The translations under genes were made by a program, and so were the position numbers. This document shows positions 36,776-47,811 of a stretch of 64,000 bases of DNA, piece after piece. The notes below the pieces were generated by a model. The model ran no database searches and was not told where the DNA came from. It saw nothing but the letters and a program-made list of their open reading frames with translations. The first letter of the stretch is position 1. Every line of letters starts with the position of its first letter. The stretch is taken from positions 8,159,284 through 8,223,283 of the forward strand of contig OZ025215.1 in assembly GCA_964019055.1 (NCBI GenBank). The letters are read 5' to 3'. The DNA is from Anthopleura xanthogrammica. Taxonomy: Eukaryota > Cnidaria > Anthozoa > Actiniaria > Actiniidae.

Positions 36776-37869
36776 GTAAGTTTTAAAAAAAATCTACAAT
36801 ATTCTCCAAAAAGATATTCATCCTTTCTTTTGCCCCAATTATGTTTAAGTTATTAAGAATATTAGGGTCAATTTTTGGAGATTTTGACATTTGTTTGAAA
36901 GTAGAAAACAGTCCGGAAAAAATGTATACGTAGCACTGAGTAATAAGAAGAGAACGGGTCTTGAAGAGAACGGGTCTGTCAGTATTGATAATTCATTAGC
37001 TTGTAATAATATTAGATAAAACTGTCTAATAGCTTTCTTAAAAGATTTAGAATTGATTATTAGTATCATTGCCTTCCAATTATTTGCTTTATAGCTTTAT
37101 AATCATAAGGATACTTCAATAAATACTGAGCTCATCGGATTAAGAAACACGAGTTCGAAAGCCTTTAAAATGCTGAATTATATAGATCATTCTAGATTAC
37201 TTGAAATATCCCTTTATTAGACCTTAAAATGTTTTTAAGTAACTAAACTTGGGTTATTCTGAAGATTGAGAAAGGTTTTTGAACTGTACATCTCAATCAA
37301 ATCATTGAAAAAGGCTGTTTTTTGAGTGTTTAAGAGTTGGGATTTCCCCCCTTTTTTTTGGTATTGTCGTTTTAGACGCGATTCAAGTGTTTAATGCCGT
37401 CAATCATGAAAGCCCCATCTATTGGAGCTTAAACTAGATTATATATTTAATTAGATCACTCCAGTTCCATCATGATATTACCCTGCTTGCAGAAGTCTTT
37501 TTCTGCCCTCCGTTTAGCTACGGAGGGGAAGAAAAATAACCTCTGCTCGCAGGGTAGTTTCATGTTAGTATTCTCTGAATGTACAGATTGTACACAAAGT
37601 AGGAAAGGAATTGGAAAAAGCAAGTTCAGAATATGTTACGTAAAACAGACACAAGAGGGCATTTCATTCAAAATATTTTATATGAAGAAATGGGCTGTTT
37701 TTAAATTACAAAGTTATTTTGTTTTAAAAAATGATCAGATTTTATAGTCACATGGACGAAGATATCAAACGATGATGATGATGACTTTAATTTCCAATCA
37801 ACGAGCGAGCGTAGATAGAAAATAGTTACTACTAGTATCATATACCGTACACTACCACATTTTCCTTTT

Positions 37870-37930
37870 TTCTTTCTCTTTCTCTTTCTCTTTCTCTTTC
37901 TCTTTCTCTTTCTCTTTCTCTTTCTCTTTC
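37870..37930. repeat. (CTCTTT)n microsatellite
   Basis: About ten hexamer units within the 5'UTR intron of peptide gene 2. Confidence 0.95.
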
Positions 37931-38276
37931 CTCCCTTTCATTGCTGTTTCATTTCGGAACCATTTAGTTCCATTTCAATGCCAGAACTCTTGATTCTTAA
38001 AACATGGCTATTACTTACAGACCCTAGCACGCATACGAACGCACTGAAATAGTGCGCTTATTTCTGAGGTTAGGTTTACTGAAGTAGATAGAGGCAAAAA
38101 AGTGATTACCGCGAGAGGCGGGATGCGGTCGTCCGTCCTCCACTACTGCTAATTATTTTAAGCAGATTATAAAGATTTGGCCAGTGTTAGAGAAAATAAT
38201 AATATAATTTAGAAAAATCCGAATTCTTGTTCTAAAATATTCTTTCCCTAAACTTGTTTTTCTCTTGCAGTTACCA

Positions 38277-38696
38277 ATGGCAACCAACAAGAGCCTCGTT
38301 TTCGCAATCGCCATAGTCCTAGTTCTCAGTCTCTTCACACGGACCGCGACCTCATTTTTCCGAGAAGGACGAACGCTACAAACCAGACAGCCCTCCAACG
38401 CGGGTATCTTTGATCCAATTAGACAACACAGCGATTATGAAACCCTTCCATCAGAAGAACTTAGTAATGCCTTCAAAGAATTTCTACAGAAGAAATCTAG
38501 AAGTAAGACTTAAAATATTTTAAAATCTTTCCAAAGTATGGTTTCCCCTCATACGATAGCGAACCAATCACTGTTCAATGCAGCAGTTTTCCCAGTGGAA
38601 TAAAAGTCTTGTCCCACAAAAAACTACACAGTATCTGTTTTAAAGAGTACTACAAGGATCACAATACAATCCTATTTTATTTTCACAGGAAAGTAA
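38277..38696 (+). CDS. secreted neuropeptide precursor, FFRE-Gly variant, gene 2
   Basis: Coding exon 38277-38502 plus a tiny last exon 38689-38696, giving about 77 residues ending in SRRK. The ATG follows the acceptor TTGCAG (38270) by six bases, as in the other two genes. Residues 1-25 are a signal peptide (IAIVLVLSLF core) ending in ATS, followed directly by FFREGR, aligned with FLRNGR of genes 1 and 3. Predicted product: FFRE-amide, a changed form with Leu to Phe and Asn to Glu. The spacer is acidic (SDYETLPSEEL) and the end basic (QKKSR). The phase-1 donor A|GTAAGA at 38502/38503 and acceptor TTTCACAG at 38688 match the phase in gene 3. If the intron is retained, the frame stops at 38511-38513 and AATAAA at 38599-38604 could end the transcript. 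Whether the altered peptide is amidated or active is unknown. Confidence 0.78.
38599..38604 (+). terminator. candidate polyadenylation signal, short isoform of gene 2
   Basis: AATAAA 86 bases after the unspliced stop codon and inside the proposed last intron. Confidence 0.4.
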
Positions 38697-38814
38697 ACAA
38701 GTGAAACAATTTAAAATCAAATTTCCGCAATTAGGGTTAAAAGTTTTGAGATATTTTAGCTAATTTGTTGAGCTAGTGGGACATGATGGACAATTATCTT
38801 ATAATATCTTTTAT

Positions 38815-40165
38815 ATCAGCCCATTGTTTCAGCGACCACTACGCTCAGTTATCAACCATTTCACCTCTTTTAACGACTACATTTCTTATCAACCACGTTT
38901 TGTCCTTTCCTATGAAAAAAGCACATGTTACTTGCCTAATGCACATCATCAGCTTGTTACTTGAGGGAAGTAGAACATCTGGTCACCGAGTCATTCCTCG
39001 TTAGCTTGAATAACACATACGTCGTCATTAGCAAATTCCAGATTTTTAAATAACTTTTTCTTAGTCTTTTCTATAATTTGTCTTGATTGAAAGAAGTGTC
39101 GTGTCTTTCGAGATTTTTGTTTAGTAAGCTTAGCGCTGATTTGACAATACATAATAAAGTTTAAAGATTTGTAAAAAAAATTGCCTTTCCTCTCCCCCCT
39201 GAGTACCAAATTTGCCTTCCCTGAATGAAATCGAGGTGGGCCCATAGCTAAAATCAATTAGCTTGTCCTATGCTATCATCGTGCTATCATCATATATATG
39301 CTATGCACAATTCGACCATTCTTTTGCACCATATTGCTGGACTATAAGAATTAGAGTGGAGATTGGCTGCTTAGCAACCGATTAGCCATGGTAGATCGTG
39401 TATTACAGTTGAGCCTGCAGTTCACACATTCTGTGGTTGTTTTCTTAAGTCAATGCCAATCAAATTCAATGCCATATTGACTCAAACTGATGGCTGACAT
39501 CTGGAATATCCGTAACAGCATATGACAAAATTCAATTAGTTAATATCTAAAATCGCTAATAGTCAATTTGAAAGTGCGTTTTTATAGTGCGCATAAGCCC
39601 AACACAGCGCGCAGCTTTATTGTGTGTGTGTGTGTGTATGGGTGGGTGGGTGGAAGGCGGAGGGGGGGGGGGGGGGGGGGGGGTTAAAAGAGGGGGAAGG
39701 GAGGGAAGACAATTGATCATGTGACCAGTCTCCAGCTAATCTCTGAAACACCTTTCATTGCGACCATTTATGTCAGTGATCGAATACCTCATAGTCATTT
39801 CACGACCAAATTTATTATCGACCAATTAACTCTCTTATCGACAAAATGTAGAGAACACTTGACTGAATATATGTGTATTTCCGACATCGTTACACGTACT
39901 ATCCCAGGGGCCACTTTCCTCAGTGATCGATCACCTCTGTCACCGACCACGTCCCTTATTAACACGATGTTTTAGAGACCGAGTCTCCTAGAAACCACCT
40001 CCTCTTAGCAACCATCAGTACATCAGCATATATACTGTCTTAGCGACCACTTCCCTTAGTGATCGATCAACTCTCTTACCGACCACGTCTCTTATCGACA
40101 CAATCAAATAAAGACTGAATCTCCTAGAAACCACCTTATCTTAGCGACCATTTCACTTAGGAATG
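38815..40165. repeat. degenerate array of TTAGCGACCA-type motifs
   Basis: Motifs such as CAGCGACCAC, TCAACCA, TTATCGACCA, TTAGCGACCA and AGTGATCGATCA recur at roughly 20-30 base spacing, densest at 39745-40165, with unrelated sequence between. It looks like a decayed minisatellite. Confidence 0.5.
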
Positions 40166-40315
40166 CAGCTTCGATTATATAATGAATAATAAAGCTAACC
40201 TTTATTGAAGATGCCTACATCACAACGGTGATAAACAGAAAGGATATCCTCGAAACAACTGATCAAAAAATAGATATATGTATAGCTATGATATCGATAT
40301 TTGAATTTATTTACT

Positions 40316-40466
40316 AGGTAAAAGTTAAACGTGAACATTGGGGAAAAAAATATTACTGAAACGTTTTCGACCTTAACTTTAAGCTCATCATCAGTAGTAT
40401 TGAAAACAATATACAAGGTGTGAAAACGTTTTATATTTTTTCCAACTTTCACGTTTAACTTTTACC
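40316..40466. mobile_element. foldback element with AGGTAAAAGTTAAACGTGAA arms
   Basis: Left arm AGGTAAAAGTTAAACGTGAA and right arm TTCACGTTTAACTTTTACCT are exact complements, then ATATT/AATAT with A/T runs. The interior has GAAACGTTTTCGACC and CTCATCATCAGT. Confidence 0.7.
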
Positions 40467-41566
40467 TTGTTATATTTTAGTATTTATCTATTTATTTTAT
40501 GAAAGCAAATATTATGACAATATCATTTTTAACCATCTCCTTATTTTTATTCTTATTTCCAGGTTTTAAAAGAAAACAGCAAGATTAAGGAATAAAATAA
40601 AACGAATGATTCAAAATAACTATCAGGATATATAGGCTGACCATATTACTAGCATTGAACGATGGAATCAGTGATGAAAGATTTTTATTTAGTGAACGGC
40701 ACAAAACAAAATTCAAGAGCATGAATTTAAAGGGTCACTGTAAACGTGCTTCGCTTTGTTGACGTGTGTGTGTGTGTGTGTGATCAGTATGTGTTAGTGA
40801 AAGAATATGAATAAATATGAAATGAAAAAAGAATGAATAATGTCATTGATTTATCTTATTCCCATTCACATTTATCGTTCATTTTTTCTTGCTTTCTCGA
40901 GATTTTTTTTATTTAAAAGTTTACCAGTATTTTTCCATTTTTTTTCGTTTTTCTCTCCTTTTCTTACTTTTACTTTCTTCATTTCGTCTCATTTCTTTTA
41001 GATTTTTTTTTTCATTTTCATTTCTTTTTCTTTCTATTCCATTACCATTTCCATCAGACTCATTTATCAAAGCCAATATTTCCTTTTTCCATACCTACTT
41101 TCAACTACTGCATACCTGACAGACTTTAAATGCAGTCATATCAATTATTCAATAGATAATTCATTATTATACTAATACGATTCAAGAACAGATGTTCGAA
41201 TGCCACTCTGAAAAGCTCCATCCTCAGCAGAAACTCATGGAGTATAAACAATCCAAATTACAACCCATTAAACCTCATAATTTTGTGTTCAAAATCACTG
41301 CATAGTATCAAGATCATAGCGATATATTTTTCGTTTTTTTTCCTCTGTTTTCGTGACCTCTGTATGTCGTAGTTCCATCTGTTCTAGACTAATAATTTCA
41401 AACTCCCTCAGGCCACGGTTGTAGGAGAAAACATTCACTGTATCGAACAGCAATTAACTCAAACAAACTCGGTAATATCGCTGAAGAAAAGTCAGAATGA
41501 ATTATTAATGTTATCTAATTGAATTATTGGATTGTGTTTGAGAAATTGAAGCGGCCATCTTGGGGC

Positions 41567-41744
41567 TATAAAACTGGAATCCGTTATATATTTCTGAGCA
41601 AATCATGCGAGGTTTTTGCTGATTGCACGAAAAAGAAGGATATCCTGACCGAGCGACGTAAAAATGGTCAAAATGTCTCGACCAAAGATGATAATTCTTG
41701 GAGACATTCTACTTCTTCTCTGTGCTCTTAATAAAATTGTATAA
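41567..41744 (+). other. possible tiny TATA-driven unit with a 26-codon frame
   Basis: TATAAAA at 41567-41573, ATG at 41664 with a hydrophobic run (IILGDILLLLCAL) and a stop at 41742-41744, overlapped by AATAAA near 41729. The frame resembles a signal peptide with nothing after it. It could be a truncated relative of the peptide family, an unspliced first coding exon, or chance. Confidence 0.2.
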
Positions 41745-42239
41745 TTCATGAGTACAAGTCTCCGAGTACAAGTAGAGAGGCGAATAATCTAGCAGTGCAT
41801 TTCCCAGTGGCTAGACGTTTTTATTTATTTCATTTCGGCTTGAAAATTTTCTAAAAGGTCACCGAAAGCTAAAAATGGATTTTGTTGAAGGTAATTGGTA
41901 AAAATCGTGAAATATTCAAGAGATTTTCGGTACCTTAACTTGATTATGTTTTCCTACCGAATACGATAGTATCGCGCTAAAAGTAGACCTTCTCTTTGTC
42001 TCGTGCTTATAAATAGTAAATAGTACGGAAAAGGTGTTTGGAATCACTCAGTTTTTTACTTAAAACCTTTTTATATATTGTCGCACAAAGCTCTCTTTTA
42101 ATTTGTTTTTTAATTTCAAAAGAGTGGGGCCGAATATGAGTGGTTTCAGTATTTTCTTCGTTCTGATTCTTTTTACCCCTCTTTTTCTCTCCAATTTTCC
42201 GTTTTGCTATCCCTTTTTTGTTCATTTTTTTCTTCCTTC

Positions 42240-42250
42240 TTTTATCTATT

Positions 42251-42292
<42 letters not shown>

Positions 42293-42372
42293 CCCATTTT
42301 CCTCTCTTTCTTTCTTTTCTTTCTTTCTTTCTTTCTGTTCTTTCTTTCTTTTCATTTCTTTCTTTCTTCCAT

Positions 42373-42408
<36 letters not shown>

Positions 42409-42640
42409 TTTTCTTTCTTTCTTTCATTCTTTCTTTTCTTTTTTCTTTTTTTCTTTTCTTTTCTTTCTTTCTTTCTTTCTTTTCTTTTCTTTCTTTCTTT
42501 CTTTTCTTTTCTTTCTTTCTTTCTTTCTTTCTTTTCTTTTCTTTCTTTTCTTTCTTTCTTTTTTTCCTTTTTTCTTTCTTTTTTTCTTTCTTTCTTTCTT
42601 TTCTTTATTTCTATTTTCTTTCTTTCTTTCTTTCTCCTTC
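42240..42640. repeat. (ATCT)n and (TTTC)n microsatellite
   Basis: About ten ATCT units at 42243-42280 followed by about 350 bases of degenerate TTTC repeats. Confidence 0.97.
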
Positions 42641-44130
42641 TAGAATATAAAATATCAAATAACTCATTCCCCATGCACTTTACATAGCGTCACATACACC
42701 TCTGACTATCGAACTAGCCTTCACTATCACATCAATCTTTTTGACAACCGAAGTTCATTTTTAAGAATAATATTTGGTGTCATTCTTTTCGAGCTGAACT
42801 AGAGTCTTATTTTGATTTTCTAAAATAAATTTTACTCATATCGTAATACAGAAGGTTGGAATTTTGCAATCCTAACGGACAGCAAACCCACCTATATTTC
42901 CCTTTATTCATTAGCCTTGTTCTTCACAAGCAAAACACAAAATAAATCACACTTACAATATATAGAGTTTAGCTCACGTGAAATTGAAAATATTCGTTTG
43001 TGTGTAACATAACTCTGTCGTTTAAACGAACCTAAATTACAACTTCAATATGAAGTGAAATGCAATGGACTTATCCCCCACAAACTCATTCAGATATGAT
43101 GAAGTTTTCAAGTCATAAATGGATTTAATATTCTATTTATCTGTGAGTCAATATATCAACTCCTTGGTTCGATGGGTTTTAAAATCTTTGGCTCAATATT
43201 TCAAATGGTTGAGTGGTGAATTCCTATGGGGAAGAGTAGTTACAAAGTGAATTCCACCGAGCGAACTTGGAAGATGTGCCGTTTTTAAAATATTCTTTTC
43301 GCTCGAGGATTTTTCTTTGGCTTTCATTTTAATTCTGTAATAATAAATATACTTAAATCTGTAACATCTAAGCCAGGAAATTACGACAAGGAAAGAAGAA
43401 CTTTGATACTATTAAGGACTTTTATTATCGCTTCTACATGAACTTTTAGATATTGAATGAGGAATCTCGACAATCACAGTCCCTCCTTCAACCCAAAACA
43501 ACAAAAAATATTGAAGTTTTCAGCGACCAAACGCGTGTTTTAGCTTCGTTATCAGCCGAGTTCAACCCCACAGGGCTGCCAAGTAGATGATAGTCGAAAA
43601 AATCTTTTAGCTTCATGAGATTAAAATGTGAGTAAGATGAGTTCTTTCAATGAACCGCCAAAACAAAGTGACGAATTTAATAACACAAAAGGTGAAATCA
43701 CATCCTCAAAGGAAAAGCTGATTAAGGCTTTAATTCTGAAGGATTTTCTTCTTACTTCGCGAATATTTTTCATTTATTATGTACTTCTTAAATAAGAACT
43801 TTCTTTCAACCTTTGAACGAAGTAATTCTATACTTAACCGAAGCACTCAATACTTGACCACGACAACAGTCTCTCGAACCATCTTGATTTGTTTACTTGA
43901 AAATTTATGGGGAATCTTATGTTTATAGAACTAGATTTTGTTTGGTGAATGATCCATGAATTTTTGTGGGAAATACAGCATGTGTTTATCGGTAAAGAGC
44001 TGCGTAAATGCCCATCAATGACCCCATTATTATTAGTCTTCCTTATCGAGTTATCTTTTATCGCGGCGAGTAGACACATTTCGCGTCATTTACATCCGAG
44101 GGAATTCTTTACCTTGAAAGCTCGCCAGAG

Positions 44131-44207
44131 TATAAAAGAAGTGGGAATTCGATCCTTTAGTACATATTGCATACTGAGGAACAACGACTGAAGAAGACTC
44201 CTAAAAG
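44131..44207 (+). promoter_or_regulatory. TATA box and first non-coding exon of peptide gene 3
   Basis: TATAAAA at 44131-44137, a probable start near 44160, and an exon ending at the donor AAAAG|GTAAAT (44207/44208). The coding exon opens at 44917 after TTTCAG. Confidence 0.7.
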
Positions 44208-44944
44208 GTAAATTTCTTCATCTATTTCTGATCTTGACTTTTTCATTTCTGAACTGTGTTTTCATCGCTCAAAAAGAAATGCAAAACCAGAGTTAGCAAC
44301 TCTCAAAAAGATTCACAACTTTTTTTTAAATTACGCTTTTTTAAAACACATCAAACCTAAGCTTTTTTTTAAAGCAAAAACGTATATTTGAACCAGAATT
44401 TAAACGTTAGTATTTGGCAATTCTCTTGTCACGAACTTTCTCCTTTGCATGCCCCGGGCTGAAAAGTCGTTTTTTCAGCAATTTTGGCCAGTTTCGCATC
44501 GCCTCCTATCCTAGATTTGAACATAACTGCTTAAACGTATGTAAACCATACGTAAATGAAACCAAATTATTAAATCCTAGTAATGAAAATAGCTCATTTT
44601 GAGAGCAAAAAATATATAGTTTTTATGATTTTTTAAAATTTTTTTCCAACGTCTTAAGTTCTTAGGGGTTTCCCGCCCTTTTTCAGCGACAAAACGAATA
44701 AAGTGGTTTCGCGACTAACACGTAATTCAATTGCAATCGATTCTTATTTCTGGATAACAACAGGCTTATTAGAGGCCTAGGAACAGAATGATTTTCACGA
44801 CATTTTTTTACGTGTTAGCGTTTATTATTAAGGCACTTGTCTTACTTTTTCCCGCGCTTTTTGATCACGTGATATCTTAATTAGAGTTGTAAATGTCTTA
44901 TGAATGATTCTTTCAGAGAATTCCCGCACAACCAAGATTTTAAA

Positions 44945-46610
44945 ATGGCATCAAGCAAAACACTAGTGGCTCTCCTTGCCGTGTTCATGCTGTGTGGAGT
45001 CGTGTTCCAGTGCACTGACGCCTTCCTTAGGAACGGACGAGATGAAATCATGGCGAGAAAACGGGCTGAGATGGGCAGCCCACCCTATGAAGAAATGTAC
45101 CAATACGACGAAGCAAACATGGCCAAGGCTAGACGAGGTACGGGAAAAAAATTGTATCTTGTGTGTGTCTAAGAAATTATTCATAAGACGTCAATTTTTT
45201 TTATTAAATATACAATTGAGATAGTTTTAGATGCTTCAGGAAATAAGGATTTGAAACTCTGAAGCCCAACGAACAAAGCACGCGCGTGCGCCTTCATTTT
45301 CGCGCCAAAAGTAGCCAGCAAAAATGTTTTCTATCCAAACAAGCTAGAGTGATCAATTCTTGCCTTCATTTTGAGCTCGAGCACGAGTTTTGCTTTTGTT
45401 TTATGCATTTTAACCTTTAAAATCTTATCGAACCCTGAAACAACCTCTGGGCTGGTATAAATAAACATGAATATACTTAGGCATGGCTGTGACATGGCTA
45501 ACTCACAGATCGAATTGGAAATTAAAGTGTTGGGCTTTGCGGAAGGAGGAAAACCGGAGAAATTCTTTGAATATTACTAAGTTATTGTACATGAATGGTT
45601 TGCATTAAAGTGCGATATCAATATACAGAGAATTATCTTTCATAATGTTGCAAAATTGTCTAAGAATAATACAATAAAGTAATGGCCTTCAGGATCGAAA
45701 TTGATTAGATCGCATCTCTGATACACAACACTCTCTCGTGAACCTCAAAAATGCCGCGTTGATTCTGCGCACATTCGTATAGCACACCCTATAGTGCGGT
45801 ACATAGATATCAATCCATTTATTCCTTTTGAGCAATCTCCGCCTTCCCGACTCATTTAGATCTTTACTTGTGTTTATATCGGATTGATAAAGTAACATCG
45901 AGTGTATAGTCCTTTAGGAGTGAATTGGAAATATGGCGGGTACAAGGTGGCTCAAGGTTAAGAGGCCATATCTTTAGTTCATCCAGGAGAGGATGAACTT
46001 ACTGGAATACCGTGTTGAAGTATAGAAGGAAATCTCTAATAAGGGAAAGAAGTGGCCATATCTTGGTTGATAGTTAAAAAAGTGGTAGACGGTTATCTTT
46101 CGTAAAAAAGAAAAAGGTCGCATGTATATGAACTCAGTAAAATAATACTAGATAGCCATGACATATGGAAGCTTTAAGGTGTTTATTTGCAAAGGGGTTG
46201 GTCGCATGTAGGAAGGCAGCTTAGGAAGTGATATGAACGCATGTACATTCATAGAGAATAGCCGTTCGCGGGTAAAGAGTCGCATGTCAGTTATAAAAAG
46301 TGATCAGATGTGGAGGGTGGCCGTTCGAAAATTTCTATTTTCTACTGTATTTGATGCCGAGTAAGGGAATTGAACCCAAGACCTCAGAGGTGAGAGGTTA
46401 GTGCACTGCCACTACACGAACCCTTGATTCCCCGGCCGGGTTAATTGACCCTGAAGCCAAAAAGTACATCTGAACACCTGGAATCTTGAATTCCTATCAA
46501 AAAAAAAAACCCCTCCTCCAGCCGGCCCTCAAACTGTAAATCAAATTGATTATTCTAATTATCATTATGCTTTTCCTTTTCTTCCAGAAGCAAAGAGATC
46601 TAAGCAATAG
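44945..46610 (+). CDS. secreted neuropeptide precursor, FLRN-Gly (Antho-RNamide-like), gene 3
   Basis: Coding exon 44945-45137 and last exon 46588-46610, 71 residues. The signal peptide (LVALLAVFMLCGVVF core) ends in TDA, followed directly by FLRNGR, identical to gene 1. Cleavage and amidation would release FLRN-amide, the backbone of sea anemone Antho-RNamide. Next comes a basic ARKR site, a Pro/Glu/Tyr/Met-rich acidic spacer (SPPYEEMYQYDEANM) and a basic tail (KARREAKRSKQ). The phase-1 donor G|GTACGG (45137/45138) joins the acceptor TTCCAG at 46587. AATAAA at 46754-46759 is a good polyadenylation signal. An upstream in-frame ATG at 44900 lies in the 5'UTR intron and is not the start. The spacer does not repeat the peptide, so one active copy per precursor is predicted. 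Confidence 0.85.
46345..46440 (-). mobile_element. tRNA-derived SINE head, minus orientation
   Basis: The reverse complement reads TCGTGTAGTGGCAGTGCAC (A-box-like) and GGGTTCAATTCCC (B box). It lies inside the last intron of peptide gene 3. Confidence 0.55.
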
Positions 46611-46753
46611 ATGAATATATACGCCCCCTCGATCAAGACGAAAGAATCCAGAAGAAAAATCTCGCGTGTTTCATCTGCAACGACATGCATTTTGTAGATC
46701 AAATGATTCCAATGTACACGTGATGAATAGTTGTACAAAAAATAACAAGCAAT

Positions 46754-46759
46754 AATAAA
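46754..46759 (+). terminator. polyadenylation signal of peptide gene 3
   Basis: AATAAA 144 bases after the stop codon. Confidence 0.6.
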
Positions 46760-47033
46760 GTGGACAAAATTCAATAATTTTACTTGTATGTAGTTAAACA
46801 AATGTTTGTCTTTTTTAGAAGGTGTATTTGGCCAGGGGGTTTAATGTTAACTTTTATGGGCCCGATTATTTTACTGTTTTGTTTAAGACGTTCTAAGAGC
46901 GTGCACTGGGCTGCCTACCAACTACAATGTCCTTTAGCTCGACTTTGCGAATGCATAAAGCCAGCGCTAGCTAGATGTCGAAAAACTAGGTAAAGCAGTC
47001 TTTAAAAAATACGTTCCTACCTTATCTACAAGA

Positions 47034-47110
47034 AGCTAATAGCCTAAAGACCAAAGAAACAGGGCAGAACCGAGTAACAATGAGTTTTCAAAAATTATAT
47101 ACCATATTTA
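47034..47110 (+). pseudogene. relic of the lectin gene's 3' end
   Basis: AATAGCCTAAAG, AAACAGGGCAGAACCGAGTA and AAAAATTATATACCA occur in the same order and spacing as around the stop codon and 3'UTR of the lectin gene (58645-58713). The polyadenylation AATAAA of that gene is absent here, and the upstream lectin frame is not recognisable. Confidence 0.5.
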
Positions 47111-47811
47111 AGTAGACGATGGACGAAAAAAATCATTATCTGACTGACAGAAACCAGTTGTCGAAGCATGCTCGCATTTCATGAATTTGTTTTTTGGGGG
47201 GACTCCGAGCGTATCTTTTATTTCTGCGCTCTCTCCGGGGAAGGAAAACTTTTGGTGCAACACCATGGTAACGAACGACCAATCAGATTAAGGGCCAGGC
47301 TGCACAGCCCTGAAGTCAGTTCATGACTGCCAACGGCTCACTCACAATATCTATAGAATGAAGCACAAATACGGCTAAAATTGTGCCGTTTTTATCAGAA
47401 ACCTTGGACCAAAGTGCAATTTCTAAACGGGATGGCTATCGTACTTCAGTGCTGTGCTGTTTTTCGAGGAGTTTGGTGGATTTCTTTGGTTTTATCGCCC
47501 AAAAGAATGGAGGTGGTAGGAATCGTAGTCTCCAGCCTCGTTTCCTCTTAGGTAGGGGAGGGAAAAATCGATGTAAAATGCATGAAATAAGGCTAAAACC
47601 TATCCGAATGCAGTCTAAAAAACACCAAAACAAAGCTAGATATAGGTATGTTAAAATTTAATATTATATTTTGATTGTTACGAGGACAGATATCAGGGGC
47701 TAAAGGTCAAACGTTGACCTTCACATGAACTGTTCACATTTTTAAAAACAATGGATAAAAAGGCGGTTTATAATAAGTTCGGCGAATAAAGAAGTTCAAC
47801 GTTTGACCGAA

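Larger units (their letters stand above)
38697..44130. other. region between peptide genes 2 and 3
   Basis: Contains a degenerate 'CGACCA' array (38815-40165), a 22-base G run (39662-39683), a foldback element, a small TATA-linked open frame at 41.6 kb and a T/C microsatellite. No other gene is supported. Confidence 0.5.

Noticed and set aside
42103..42687. 194-codon Phe/Ser/Leu frame with overlapping frames
   Set aside because: Tetranucleotide microsatellite; composition is that of the repeat in every frame.
44900..44944. Upstream in-frame ATG for peptide gene 3
   Set aside because: It lies before the acceptor at 44916, inside the 5'UTR intron, and would hide the signal peptide.
46784..46993. 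69-codon hydrophobic/basic frame after peptide gene 3
   Set aside because: It follows the poly(A) signal, shows no recognisable domain, and no promoter or splice site frames it.
47383..47661. 92-codon open frame
   Set aside because: No domain, signal peptide or splice context; composition like surrounding intergenic DNA.
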